A DNA stretch of 64,000 nt from the NCBI GenBank assembly GCA_023653785.1, contig JAMKCH010001653.1:1-64000 (forward strand), written 5' to 3'. Origin of the DNA: Ophioderma brevispina (Eukaryota > Echinodermata > Ophiuroidea > Amphilepidida > Ophiodermatidae). The position numbers and the translations under genes were made by a program. Shown piece by piece: positions 11,527 to 21,416 of this stretch. Numbering within the stretch: position 1 is the stretch's first letter; each line of letters opens with the position of its first letter. The notes under the pieces were generated by a model, which saw only the letters and a program-made list of their open reading frames with translations, did not search any database and was not told where the DNA came from.

Positions 11527-12447
11527 CTTGAAGGTTGTTACCCCTGCGGGTCGGGGTTTAGAATTGGCTCGGATGTGTTCCCCTGCATGTCGTAAAAGGG
11601 CGGGGAATAAATGGGGCCCTGCGGTTCGGGTTAGAATTGGACCGATGTGTTCCCCGGCATGTCGTCAAAAAGGCGACTTTTTTTTAAAAAGGGGCAACTC
11701 GTCTGTTATTTGAACAGACGGGTTGTATTAAATTTAGGCTTTATATTATTAAAATGTGTAATGGAATTTTGACTGTGTAATGGTATTATTAAGATGTTCT
11801 GTGGTATTACTCGTTTAAGGACCTGAGCTTAAAATCAATTATCATGAAAAACAAACAAATTTATCAATTAATTGTACATATGAAGACCACCTATTATTTT
11901 GTAATAGTAAAAGAGCATGTATTAGGGTTATAATGTACTAATGTTGATGAATTAAAATCTATCAGTTTGGGCATAATGCCCAAGTGTATTGGAGCCATTT
12001 AGAAAAATGTACTGTATGAAGACAATCTATTTGGTCTGTAAAGGGGATCTTCATGTTTGCTATATTCTGATGTGATTGTCGATATCTTGTATTTGAAGTT
12101 GAAGGTTTTGCTTGGTACAGGATGAGTGATGACCTTGGTCATCAGTCTATGAGTGTATAGTTATAAATTGATCAGTATATTTTTGAACTTGTTTTATTAT
12201 ACATTTCTAAGTGTCTGCCATGAGGTGGTTTATCTTGGTTTTATAACTGGATAGGTGAGGCTCTGGTTCATGACTGTATGATGTGTGATACTTGTAATTG
12301 TTAAATTGTGATTTGAATTGAAATGAAAGTTTAATATGGCGGGGTTTTTATATTTAATTTAAATGACAAATTGTAATGACACGATATAACACAATTGTGT
12401 TGAGTGCGTTAAAACTTTAATACCACTCACTCACTCTTGAAGGTTGT
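11527..12447. mobile_element. ~900-bp insertion with 12-bp target duplication inside gypsy element 1
   Basis: CTTGAAGGTTGT occurs at 11,527-11,538 and again at 12,436-12,447, a perfect 12-bp direct repeat bounding the insert. The left end carries two diverged copies of a ~75-bp unit (GGTTTAGAATTGG...CGGATGTGTTCCCCTGCATGTCGT near 11,557 and 11,632). The middle is AT-rich and non-coding. The right end is (CACT)n, typical of the 3' tail of some LINE/SINE elements of marine invertebrates. A hairpin GTCTGTT-ATTTG-AACAGAC lies at about 11,700. A target duplication of this length and a simple-repeat tail fit target-primed retroposition. The exact family is unknown. Confidence 0.8.
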
Positions 12448-12985
12448 GAAATCTTATATGCTCTGCAGGTTTAGGATCTTATATGGATCGGACAGGACAA
12501 GGATGAAGAAAATGGTGGTCTGGGGTACTGCTGGTGATAGTAGATTGCAGTGATTACTGTTGCTTTGTTCGTACAGTACCAGCTTCCCCGTTTCCGGACA
12601 TGTAAACGGAGAAGTATTGACAAAATGATTTTTGGCGTTTCAAAGTTAGAGGGTCGTTGGTGAGATTAGGGATACGTATTTTCCCCAGGGCACCAAACGC
12701 CCAACTTTGTTTTTTGCAGATGCGGACTAGGCCACATTGGGTAGAGTCACAAGATGTGGTGATATGGGTGTCAATACCGTGGTTCCAAGGCAAATTGATC
12801 GTCATTACATGGATATTCTTGTGGGAGTTCGACCTCAATGAAGTCTCCTGGCCAGAGGGTGGTGGTCTTTGCCGGAGCACGTAATATGTGAGCACGACGT
12901 ATATTGTTGGACAGTTTGGATGAAGTAGGCTGGGATCCATAACATATGTGGTGCCATCACCGCGTATTATCTGTCGCTAGCAGGT
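12448..12985 (-). pseudogene. Region upstream of RT in gypsy element 1 (broken)
   Basis: A 128-codon minus-strand frame (12,940-12,554) contains PTIYVVLTYYVLR...HITTSCDSTQCGLVRICK and LGKIRIPNLTNDPLTLKRQKSFCQ. I recognise the GxIRIPNLxxxPLxLKxxxxFCQ-like stretch as the linker before RT in this element family, but no protease active site is visible. Its place between gag and RT supports this reading. Confidence 0.5.
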
Positions 12986-14322
12986 CTTATTGTGACACGT
13001 TTACTTTCCTGAATGGATTGACGGATAACACATCAACTCCATGATTCTGATCACCAAGCCTTCGAATGTGAAATCACGTCTATCACGGGTAAAGTCACTG
13101 GGTTCTCCTACGGACAGATAGGGGGAGGATCCATCAGCCTTGTGAGCAGATTGCGATGTAGGACGAGTATGCGCGTTGATGGATCTCGCCTTTCGAATGA
13201 GGTTGCCTTTCTGCCCCACTAGCAATGGTTATCCTTATGTGTGGTGGACTGTGAAAAGGACGTGAGAAATGGTGGACTGGCGTACTGAACCAACGGTTGC
13301 AGAACTAGGCTGGGATAGGCTACGTCACCCTGGTAAAATAGGCATATGTACTGGTGTACGGATGAGTTTCGCTTTTTTCATCAGTATCGTCGTCAAAGAT
13401 GTTAGCAACCTGCCGAGCACGAAGGATGAACTTTCTGTCTTTCTGTGAGGTAGGGACATTCGCCCAAGAACTGTTGGGATTAATGCCTACCAACCTGCTG
13501 CTATGGGGCACGAATTAGAAGAGCGTGGTGGTTGCGAAGCACTCCTACTTGGTCGACCACTGACTGGAAGGGCTTCTGTATGACTGTGACCGAGGAAATA
13601 TGGTTAGATGGAGCGGGACTATCTGAGACTGTAATTCACGAGAAAGTGTCGAGGGCCTGGGAGATTTCTGGTTTGAGATAAGCTAGAGTACGCGGAGCGA
13701 AGCTCAGTCCCATATCGTGGTTTACAGTTTGGGGAGTTACCGTGGAATCAATCGGAGCCATGTTGTTAGAACTATGACGTTCTCCCGTGTTGGGGTAGCT
13801 CTTCATTCATCATCGACACGCACTCCATGGTGATGAAATTACACATCTTTGGCATGTAAGTTGTCCTCTACAAACGCAAGGAGCCTCTGGTATAATCCTC
13901 TGGGCGTTATATGGTTCAGATGGATTGGCTGAAATCATGAAATGACACCTGTACTCTGAAATCCATAATGGAGGTGAATGAGCTGCCAAATATCCCCCTC
14001 CCACAGCGGGATTTGAATTGTTTGACCAGAGTGTTACGGGCGATAACCGCGGCAGTAGTAGCAATTTGCCCAGCATAAAGTCCAGAGTAGCACACTGTTG
14101 TTGTGCGGTTGCGACTGGCTTCTGGTACGTTAGGCCGTCATCCGTCAGGTTACGAAGGGGAGATGTCTGTGTTTTCTTTCCACGTTTGACCGTCAAACAA
14201 GAGTAAGGAGGAGAAGTTTGCGTCTAATGATAAAGGGTATATAAGTTTGGTTCCAAATTCTCAAAAGAATTGACAGTTTCAGTTTGTGAGACTCCACTGC
14301 TCGGAGCACGGTTGGAAGCCAT
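12986..14322 (-). pseudogene. Probable gag region of gypsy element 1 (broken)
   Basis: A start codon at 14,322 (MASNRAPSSGVSQTE) opens a frame of 32 codons that stops at TAG. Further minus-strand frames follow at 14,196-13,810 (128 codons, begins MTVKRGKKTQTSP), 13,511-13,320 and 13,225-13,001. I see no zinc knuckle. The gag assignment rests on position between the 5' LTR and pol. The frames are collapsed by many indels. Confidence 0.4.
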
Positions 14323-14593
14323 GATTCTTGATAAATGATGAAACAATGTAAGAGCTCTTAACAAGGACAAGGGTTATGACAGCTCTATATGATAGCTGAT
14401 GGATTGTCCTCACAAGGTTTGGAAGTGACATACAAGGCCTTATTATATTTGGTACACAATGTGATTAAGGTTATTAATATTATTCAGCTTAAAAAGTCAG
14501 GTAGATGCACAAAATTTGTGGAAGTTGAGGCTGCCAAAGTAGACTAGAGATGAGGTAGGTCTTAATACCTGTGCTGCCACCACGCCACTTAGG
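14323..14593 (-). other. Leader of gypsy element 1
   Basis: Untranslated stretch between the 5' LTR edge and the probable gag start. Just inside the LTR edge the minus strand reads GTGGCGTGGTGGCAGCAC. A TGG-starting primer-binding site could lie here, but I cannot match it to a particular tRNA. Confidence 0.4.
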
Positions 14594-14749
14594 TTAGGGG
14601 AGGGAATTTATGTCATCAACAATCAAACACATACCTGACTGTAGAGACGCTGTAATCACAACATGCTGGTAGTAACAGTGCTATCACAGCTGTCACCCAG
14701 CATACATTAGCAGGAGCTTGCCACTGCACTCAGCCAATCACAATTGGCG
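14594..14749 (-). repeat. Truncated 5' LTR of gypsy element 1
   Basis: Direct-repeat partner of 7,961-8,115. Similarity stops abruptly after CAATTGGCGC, so the promoter-bearing U3 half is missing from this LTR. Confidence 0.75.
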
Positions 14750-15048
14750 CCCCTTTTGCTGTGACCATCACATATACATTTTTCAATAACAGACCAGCTA
14801 TACTAGCTACAGCTAGTCTTGTTTATTTATGGACTTACACAACAAACACCCTAACCTTAAGGACAAAAAAATAATTTGTTACATGTAGAACTTCGAAGGG
14901 GGTACATATGATATTCTTGCCCAAGAGGAAGTCTCTATTTATCTTTGAGACACAAACACTGTAGGTTTTATACAAATGACGTTCCTCAATAGGTATATCT
15001 AGTGAAGCCTCCGCATTGTAGGCTTTTATACAAACGGTGTTCCATATA
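14750..15048. other. Short non-coding stretch with a two-fold repeat
   Basis: TGTAGGTTTTATACAAATGACGTTCC (about 14,960) recurs, diverged, as TGTAGGCTTTTATACAAACGGTGTTCC (about 15,017). No gene. Confidence 0.4.
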
Positions 15049-15264
15049 CAGAGGTCCAAAAAATAAGTTCCCCCTAAAATTCACACAAAAGTTGTTGCTT
15101 TTCACTTTTGGTATCAACACATACCCCCTTCCAAAAATGACGTTTTTAAAACAAAACGGCACTCTGCAGTAATCAATGGTATAATGTCAAGAAATTAGCA
15201 ATTTACAGCGATTTTATTTCCTTTCTTTTTATTCATTGCAATCTGAAGTAAACAAGCTTTAACA

Positions 15265-16402
15265 TTAAAGGCTGACTCAGAGATTTCCTGAGGAGGGCGC
15301 CCTCAATTTCCAAAAAAAAAATCGTGTTTTTTGCATGGACATAATGCTTGTCCATATACTAATCACTGTGTGAAATTGCTAAGCTTATATCGAATTCCTT
15401 CATATAGAAAATCACAACTTTGTTATAAAATAACGGATCCGGAATTTTTGTTATACACAGTATCCTATGGGACGTAATACTACACGTAAATATTTACTGC
15501 ATCAAAACGAAAAATCCGATTCATCTCAAATTTCGGAATTGTGCATTTTAGGTTACTATCTTTAGTTCTAGTTGACTATTTTTCATTATTTCACAAAAAA
15601 AAAAAAAAAAAAAAAAAAAATTACATTCTCAACTTTATGAAAGTAAAACATATGTTTTCAACACAAAACTCAATAACAATATCAATATATTCATTCTGTC
15701 ATTAAAGTTTGGGTTAAAATTACTCTTTGTGTGCCGTCACAAAATGATGATGAATGATTAGCTCTAATCCAATGCTGTCTAATTTGGACAATACGACGAG
15801 TTTGTTTATCATACATTCCTAATTCGATCTTTTGAGTGTGTTAAAATGCGTGTTTTAGCTGTTATTACCAATGGAAACATTCATGTTTTAATATTTGTTG
15901 CAGCACTTGTCTTTTAAAAAAGCGGAAAATTGTGGTTAGACTTAGAGATTCATATTGGTGGTCGGATTAGGTTGTTCTGGGCGCAAAACGTACAGTGCCG
16001 TATTTGTAGTTAATAGCGACTCAATTTGGTTAAATGGGTCCTGCAGGTTACTTGATTTCTGGGGTCATATCTTAAAAACTATTGACTCTACCTTTATGAA
16101 CTTTTCAGGGGTATTAGCTAACAGTCCCATCTTACATAACAACAAAGAATAAGTAGTCGCATGCTTTTGTTCAAAACTTATGGCGCCTGCCACCAAGTGT
16201 TGCGTTTTTTTTGGGACACACGGTACACAGTATCCTATGGGACGTAATACTACACGTAAATATTTACAGCATCAAAACGAAAAATCCGATTCATCTCAAA
16301 TTTCGGAATTGTGCATTTTAGGTTACTATCTTTAGTTCTAGTTGACTATTTTTCATTATTTCACAAAAAATAATATTTCGAAATCTCTGAGTCAGACTTT
16401 AA
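15265..16402. mobile_element. TTAA-flanked inverted-repeat element nested in Tc1-like element A
   Basis: It opens TTAAAGGCTGACTCAGAGAT and closes with the inverted ATCTCTGAGTCAGACTTTAA. The Tc1-like sequence resumes right after it (compare AAGCTTTAAACATGAACGCAT near 28,350, uninterrupted), so the host element shows the empty site. A 147-bp block is present twice inside (15,454-15,600 and 16,224-16,370), and the first copy runs into a 26-base A tract. A diverged relative lies at 55,240-55,682 on the opposite strand. No transposase is encoded. Confidence 0.85.
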
Positions 16403-16437
16403 CCGCATAGGAAAATAAACAAGACAAATACGCAGAG

Positions 16438-16623
16438 TCAATAGTCAAAGTTTCCTCCATCTGCACTGATTACAGCGTTTACACATACCAGATTGCTGAT
16501 GTTCTCTTGAGGAATGCGGTTCCGTGCTCCCTGGAATTGAGCCAGTGCAGTGTTCTCCTTTAGGTGTCGATCTGCTTCACATTTCACCTGGTCCCACAGG
16601 TTCTCTATCAGGTGACTTGTCAA
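16438..16623 (-). pseudogene. Tc1-like transposase C-terminal fragment
   Basis: This is a 61-codon minus-strand frame. ENLWDQVKCEADRHLKENTA, IPQENISNLV and the ending ADGGNFDY match the C-terminal part of Tc1/mariner transposases (pattern ENLWD-LK, IPQE-L, NGGHI-Y). The N-terminal DNA-binding domain and the first two catalytic Asp residues are absent. A plus-strand fragment follows at 16,655-16,850, so the two halves converge. Confidence 0.65.
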
Positions 16624-16654
16624 TGCAACTCCGCATACTGCCAGATTCCTTGAA

Positions 16655-16850
16655 CTTGGAGCAAGATACTATTGTTGACACCATCGATTGGCCAGCCAAG
16701 TCATCTAATGTGAAGCAGATCGATACTGTCTCAAGTTGGATAGAATTATATGGAACCACATCTCTCCACAGAACATCAACAATCTGGTAAACAATATGCA
16801 TAAACGCTGCAATGCATGATGTCATCAGTGCAGAGGCATTTCAAACACAT
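16655..16850 (+). pseudogene. Tc1-like transposase fragment, opposite orientation
   Basis: The plus-strand frame contains TIDWPAKSSNVKQIDTV, corresponding to the WP-x-SPDLNPIE motif of Tc1 transposases, then NAAMHDVISA. It faces the minus-strand fragment at 16,438-16,623, suggesting a rearranged element with an internal inversion. It cannot make an enzyme. Confidence 0.6.
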
Positions 16851-17109
16851 CTTTCTTTCATGAAAAAGTGCAATATGCAAAGACAAATTACTTTACTTGA
16901 TGCTGATGAATGTAAAATGTAAAGCTTGCATCTCATTGTTTGTTTATTTGTTTGCCTATGCGTCAATGTTTTAAGCTTATACTTCAGACTGCAATGAATA
17001 CGATGATATTCGTCGGCCTGTCTTGTAATTAATTGTAAACTTGTTTGTTTGTCATGAAGTAGTTTTTTAATGTAGTTTATCATGGCGATAGTCATGCATG
17101 AAGTGTGCG

Positions 17110-17534
17110 GTTTTAAATTGGTTGATGTCGATGTCGGTTATTTTGAGTGCATTGAAGGAATAAAATTACGATATCGTGTGAGTCTTGTAAGAGGAGGTTT
17201 TGATCGTACAGATAGCTCATTTCTGTTTCATTTGAGTTGACTGGAAATTTGAAGCCTATATAGCATTGCAGTAGATGGAGGTACATGCGTTTTAGTGTGT
17301 GGGATAGGAGGTGGTGTTTTCCTGTGTGCACGTGATGACGGGGTTAATTGTTGGTTTCGAGTCAGTTTGTCATAAATGACATGTCAATGCCAAGGAACTT
17401 AGTAGTGTGTATTTGTACGATAGCTTGGTCATCAATGGTGACTTTGGTGAGTGAATAACATGTAATTAGTTTTTGAAGTAAGCAGAGAACCAGTTAGTAA
17501 TTTTGGTGAGTTCATGATTCATGTAAGTTTTAGG
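17110..17534 (-). pseudogene. LINE reverse transcriptase, post-catalytic part (broken)
   Basis: Minus-strand frames give NHELTKITNWFSAYF (about 17,520-17,475), VTIDDQAIVQIHTTKFLGID (about 17,445-17,385) and then HTGKHHLLSHTLKRMYLHLL...QCYIGFKFP (17,330-17,230). This order is typical of the RT thumb of Jockey/CR1-type LINEs (N-EL-KI-NWF, then KFLGV-ID). Frameshifts separate the pieces. It continues from the FADD motif at 18,115-18,165, interrupted by the hAT-like element at 17,535-18,103. Confidence 0.7.
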
Positions 17535-18111
17535 CAGGCGGTGGCGGCCAAGCTTCATTCATAGCGCAAAACTGCCGCACGAGTCATTGGACGAGCCTGA
17601 ACAGTGACCGGAATTTGAAGTCACTGTGCGCGTTTATAAATAGATCAGTGAGTGGCGAGTGGGAATTCCCGTAAGGACCGTTAAAATTGCCTTGCTTTAG
17701 ACGGTGGTGCATAATTGTGCTGCAAAACTACCATCAAATCGTTTTTAAAGACCGCACATGAGAGGATTGCTACATGCAGGTCAACGAATCATTCCACGTT
17801 GGTGCTATGCCTGGGGTAACTGGTACCAGGGCCTGGTACATGTCATGGTCCGCAGCTATAATTAACGGTGACCCTGCGATTGGACACGGGTCAGCGAGCT
17901 CGTTCAAATGGATCCCGTTGATACCGTTATCATACCAAAAAAATACTTAGACTGGAGTGATCTTCAACTCAACGGATTTTGAGTGGAAAAATATTGAGAT
18001 CAAACATATTTTCGACTTTAGAATATTTCACCGTTGTAGTGATTAACGTGCTAAACCGATGGTACGGCAAAAAACGACGGCTATACTTGGGCCGGCCCCC
18101 CTGGTTTTAGG
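17527..18111. mobile_element. hAT-like miniature element splitting a LINE, perfect 8-bp target duplication
   Basis: GTTTTAGG at 17,527-17,534 and 18,104-18,111 is a perfect 8-bp direct repeat. The 569-bp insert between (17,535-18,103) begins CAGGCGGTGGCGGCCAA and ends TTGGGCCGGCCCCCCTG, imperfect inverted repeats with the CA...TG ends usual for hAT. It separates the FADD motif of a LINE RT (18,115-18,165) from the NWFSA motif (17,475-17,520), which normally lie close together. It has no coding capacity. Confidence 0.9.
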
Positions 18112-18170
18112 TTAGAGCTGAGAGGAAGATGTCATTGTCGTCGGCAAATAGAGTTAGAGTGTGATAGCTA
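18112..18170 (-). pseudogene. LINE reverse transcriptase catalytic motif
   Basis: On the minus strand 18,165-18,115 reads LTLFADDNDIFLSA, the FADD active-site box of non-LTR reverse transcriptases with both Asp residues kept. It is flanked by the hAT-like insertion below and by a short tandem repeat above (GTGATAGCTATACAGGGT twice, 18,161-18,197). Confidence 0.7.
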
Positions 18171-19759
18171 TACAGGGTGTGATAGCTATACAGGGTGTAT
18201 TAAAAAAGTTGTGCATGGAATGCTGCTAACCCTAAACTCGACATGTTCATTCAACCGTAACTTTTCTGACATAACCATAATACCCCTTCTTTAAACTACA
18301 TATTCTGAAAAAATTAAAGAAATCGCTTGAAAAATGAAGCAGGTATGAAAACGTTTGTACACCTTCCATTTTTTTCCATTCTAATGGAGTTTACAGTATT
18401 TTGTGTAAGTGAATAGATACTTCACTCATATGGTCAATGATATTCTACCTAAAAGAAGTTTATTGTGGCACTGGCATGTTATAAGAGAATACACTTCTCG
18501 TGCTAGCGTCTTTTGTTGTTATCTATTGTTTTTCCCGTGCGTTATCTACTACGAATCGGGTGCGAGGAGGCTACTGGGGTGTTATTTTTAATAACAGCTC
18601 TAGAGCTTGTTATTTTTAGTAACATGCAGACTCGGAAGCTGGGGTCACAACTGAACGCGCGGGTCACGGTAATGGTTCTAGAAATACAATGTCCTGACAA
18701 TTAGATACAGCGGCGCGATCTGTATATATACTGATGGCAAACTTAAGATACAAATTCTATGGTGTCAAACTATGCAACGTATGTATGTAGAAATATAGAG
18801 CGGCATGCTACCTGTGACTTTAAAAACTGATTGCTCTTTACATCAAACATTTTCGCATAAATAGACATGACACAATTTATTATTCTTACAACAGCGAATA
18901 TAATATATAATTCAGATATTTGATTTTCGTACTGTCATTTTAAAATTTGCTGCAGAACTGAAATTCCTTTAGAGTAATTGCAAGAACATAAAAATAAAAA
19001 CAAACAACCAAAACCTACCCCATGAACATTTTAAGATGATCCGACCAAACACTGGTTGAATATTGATGGTACCCCCCCCACACACACACACACACACAAA
19101 AGGTACTAAGTCAGCTTTAACCTCTTGAGATGAAAATTGAAGAAGATCCCCATCCTACGCCGTCATTTCCATTTGAAATCAAATGCTGCTTCCACAAATG
19201 TTGACATCACCCAATACACATAAAGATACGTACATAATTTAGAAATATACTATAACAGCGTTCAAGATTTGTTAATTTTGTTTTCGCCATATCTTCAACC
19301 CTATTCAATTGCACTCAAATGCCTAAAATACATGCACTACATCTAGGGCGCAAAGCACTGATAACTCCATGTAATTTCTGCACGAAATAATCAATATAGA
19401 CATGTTTAGCGATGAATAGGGTTAATAGTTTTTATTCTGTATAGGCTTCGTTGATTTCTTTCATTCAAATCCTACTCCAATGATAAACCAAAACACTGAT
19501 CAATCAACCGATTAGCAAGTAACTCGAAGGTTAATGACCAGATCAATCAATACAATCCATTTGGAGATTGGTTAACGCTCGTCAATAGACGGTGACAAGG
19601 ACAAAGTGTTTTTAAATATGTTAAATTTCAATTGCGACAAATTATTTCGTTGTCAATCCAAATTTAGCATGTTTTAACCCCCACAAAATCATGAAAAATG
19701 TTTTAAAATGTTATTTGTATATCATACTCTAAGTGTATAATATATAATCAATTCGCTAT
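18171..19759. other. Non-coding stretch between LINE fragments
   Basis: It starts with a TA-CAGGGTGTATTAAAAAAG sequence (18,187) that resembles a mariner terminal repeat, though I find no partner end. A CA microsatellite lies at 19,080-19,098. No gene is seen. Confidence 0.4.
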
Positions 19760-19876
19760 GATGGCGTTCGTGAAAATAACAGGCTTTCGCGCTTGACTTG
19801 GTTAACTTGGCTAGGCCGCTCGAGCCAAGTTAACTAAGTCAAGCGCTCAAAGCATGTTATTTTAACGAACGCCATC
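19760..19876. repeat. 117-bp imperfect palindrome
   Basis: The left arm starts GATGGCGTTCGTGAAAATAA (19,760) and the right arm ends TTATTTTAACGAACGCCATC (19,876). The inner halves are GCTTGACTTGGTTAACTTGG and CCAAGTTAACTAAGTCAAGC, around a ~12-base centre containing TAGGCCGCTCGA. Arms are about 52 bp with few mismatches. It would extrude or fold as RNA into one long hairpin. It could be a tiny foldback element or a small-RNA precursor; the sequence alone does not decide. Confidence 0.85.
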
Positions 19877-20789
19877 TAGCTCATTGATTATCTATATCAT
19901 AACAAAACATTCTTTTCAAAACAATACTAAGACTAAGCCCGTAACTTTTTTCAACAATTGTTTGCATCAAATATTGCACAACATGCACAAAAATATGTGG
20001 ATCAGAGAAACGTTCATGGATCAACTTTTACAAAGATTTAAAACAGAGTTTTGGATGAGAGCTCTTTGCACAAAATCAACTTGATCAGATGAAACTTTTA
20101 TTGATCAATGGCATGTTTTAAAACAAGTTTGAAACAGATAAAGTATTTTGGATAAGAGTTTTTGCATAACAATATTGCACAAATAACACTGTTCTAAGGA
20201 AACTTTGATATTGCTCTATTGCCCAGTCCGTGCAAAGTATTTCAGTTGAATTTAAAAAAAACGGCTTATTGAGCTTGGCAAAGAAATATTACAATTTTGT
20301 CTGTTGTCTTAGTTCTTCAATAAAGTCTTCCTTCAACATTGATTTCTACCTTTGAATTTGAAGAATTGTCTTCAAAGTTTATTCCAGGTTATGACAATGG
20401 ACTTGAGCTACGTGAAATTAAAAATAGTTAAATTAGAGAGAATAAACTTATTGAAAAGATATCACGGTTTCACTATCTGGGCCAGGTGATAATTGACTTT
20501 TTGAATGCTTACAATATTTGAAATTAATAATCTGACACAATTAATTTACTTCATACACTGATTATCATTGAATTCAGTGAATCTGATTATCTGCAATTTA
20601 CTCTTGTGAAGCAAAGGTCAGGAAGATTTGTCACAATATTCAGAATATATGATGGAACTGAAAACCCAGCTTAACTGTGTAAATCCCATTGGAATGGGGT
20701 AAAAATGGATCATCCTAGAAAATCCATCATATCTGCTCCATTTCTTCACTAAATTCCTTCATTTTTTTCAGCATAGAAAGTAAAAATTA
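19877..20789. other. AT-rich non-coding stretch
   Basis: No gene, repeat or RNA that I recognise. Confidence 0.4.
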
Positions 20790-21240
20790 TGCCAATTAGG
20801 ACAACAACAACTTTGTGATATCGTTCATGTATATGATGAAGAGCAGCGGTCTCAGTATTCTGGTATTGAGCCTAGAGAAACTCCAACTGTAATTTCTGCA
20901 GTTCGTGATTGTGTGGAATAAGTCACTATGAGCCAAAACACCCTCATTCTTCAGGACACAGTTCAGTACCTTCCATTCACCAGTGTATTTAGAAAATACA
21001 CCCCCTGGTTTTTTGGTATGATATATGATACCCAGAACACACAAGGTCAATTCATAATTGTGTACAACTGAACCATGTCCTTGGTAGATGAGGATGCCAA
21101 AGCTCATAGTGAGTGTACACAGATTACGTGCGGCCCACTCCAAGGGAACACCACGAACAAAGTAGTAATGAAGCTTGCACAAAGTATGTTATGGTCTGTA
21201 CATTGTATTGAATGCTCTAGAAAGGTCCAAAAAATCCCAT
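20790..21240 (-). pseudogene. LINE reverse transcriptase, N-terminal/palm part (broken)
   Basis: Minus-strand frames contain FLDLSRAFNTMYR (about 21,235-21,190, the AFD-V-H box), LHYYFVRGVPLEWAARNL (about 21,180-21,120) and LRPLLFIIYMNDI (about 20,860-20,815, the G-x-LGPLLFIIYINDI box). These are palm motifs of Jockey/CR1-type RT. They lie on the same strand as, and upstream of, the FADD fragment at 18,112-18,170. The two may be one element pushed apart by 2.6 kb. Frameshifts and stops are present. Confidence 0.7.
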
Positions 21241-21416
21241 GGTTTGAATTTTGTTTTTAATTGCATAGTTAAGGTTTGTTTACTCAAAATGGCCTTGGAA
21301 ATGATGACGCAAATCGCAAACTCATTAATTAATTTTAAAGTCTTTATTTAACCTATCATTTCCTTTAAATGATTTTCCTGCTTTTAGACAAGACTAGTAG
21401 TAGGGTCATAAATTAG

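Larger units (their letters stand above)
7961..14749 (-). mobile_element. Degenerate Ty3/gypsy-type LTR retrotransposon (element 1)
   Basis: Reading on the minus strand, the order is partial 5' LTR (14,749-14,594), gag region, linker, reverse transcriptase, RNase H, integrase and 3' LTR (7,961 to about 8,500). This gene order is that of Ty3/gypsy elements. The frame is broken many times by single-base indels and stops. RT and RNase H resemble a gypsy-like family I know from marine invertebrate genomes (motifs [58 protein letters not shown]). A ~900-bp insertion with its own target duplication sits at 11,539-12,435, between RT and the upstream region. The element cannot move by itself. Confidence 0.85.
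15049..17010. mobile_element. Tc1-like DNA element A (right end lost)
   Basis: The left end follows TA and reads CAGAGGTCCAAAAAATAAGT. It matches the terminal repeat of the complete element at 28,044-29,135 through TTTTGGTATCAACA, CCAAAAATGACG, GGCACT and CTGAAGTA. The inner right part (GCGTCAATGTTTTAAGCTTA...CAATGAATA) matches the right arm of that element but stops near 17,010, so the right terminal repeat is truncated. Another element is nested at 15,265-16,402. Transposase remnants lie at 16,438-16,850. Confidence 0.8.
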
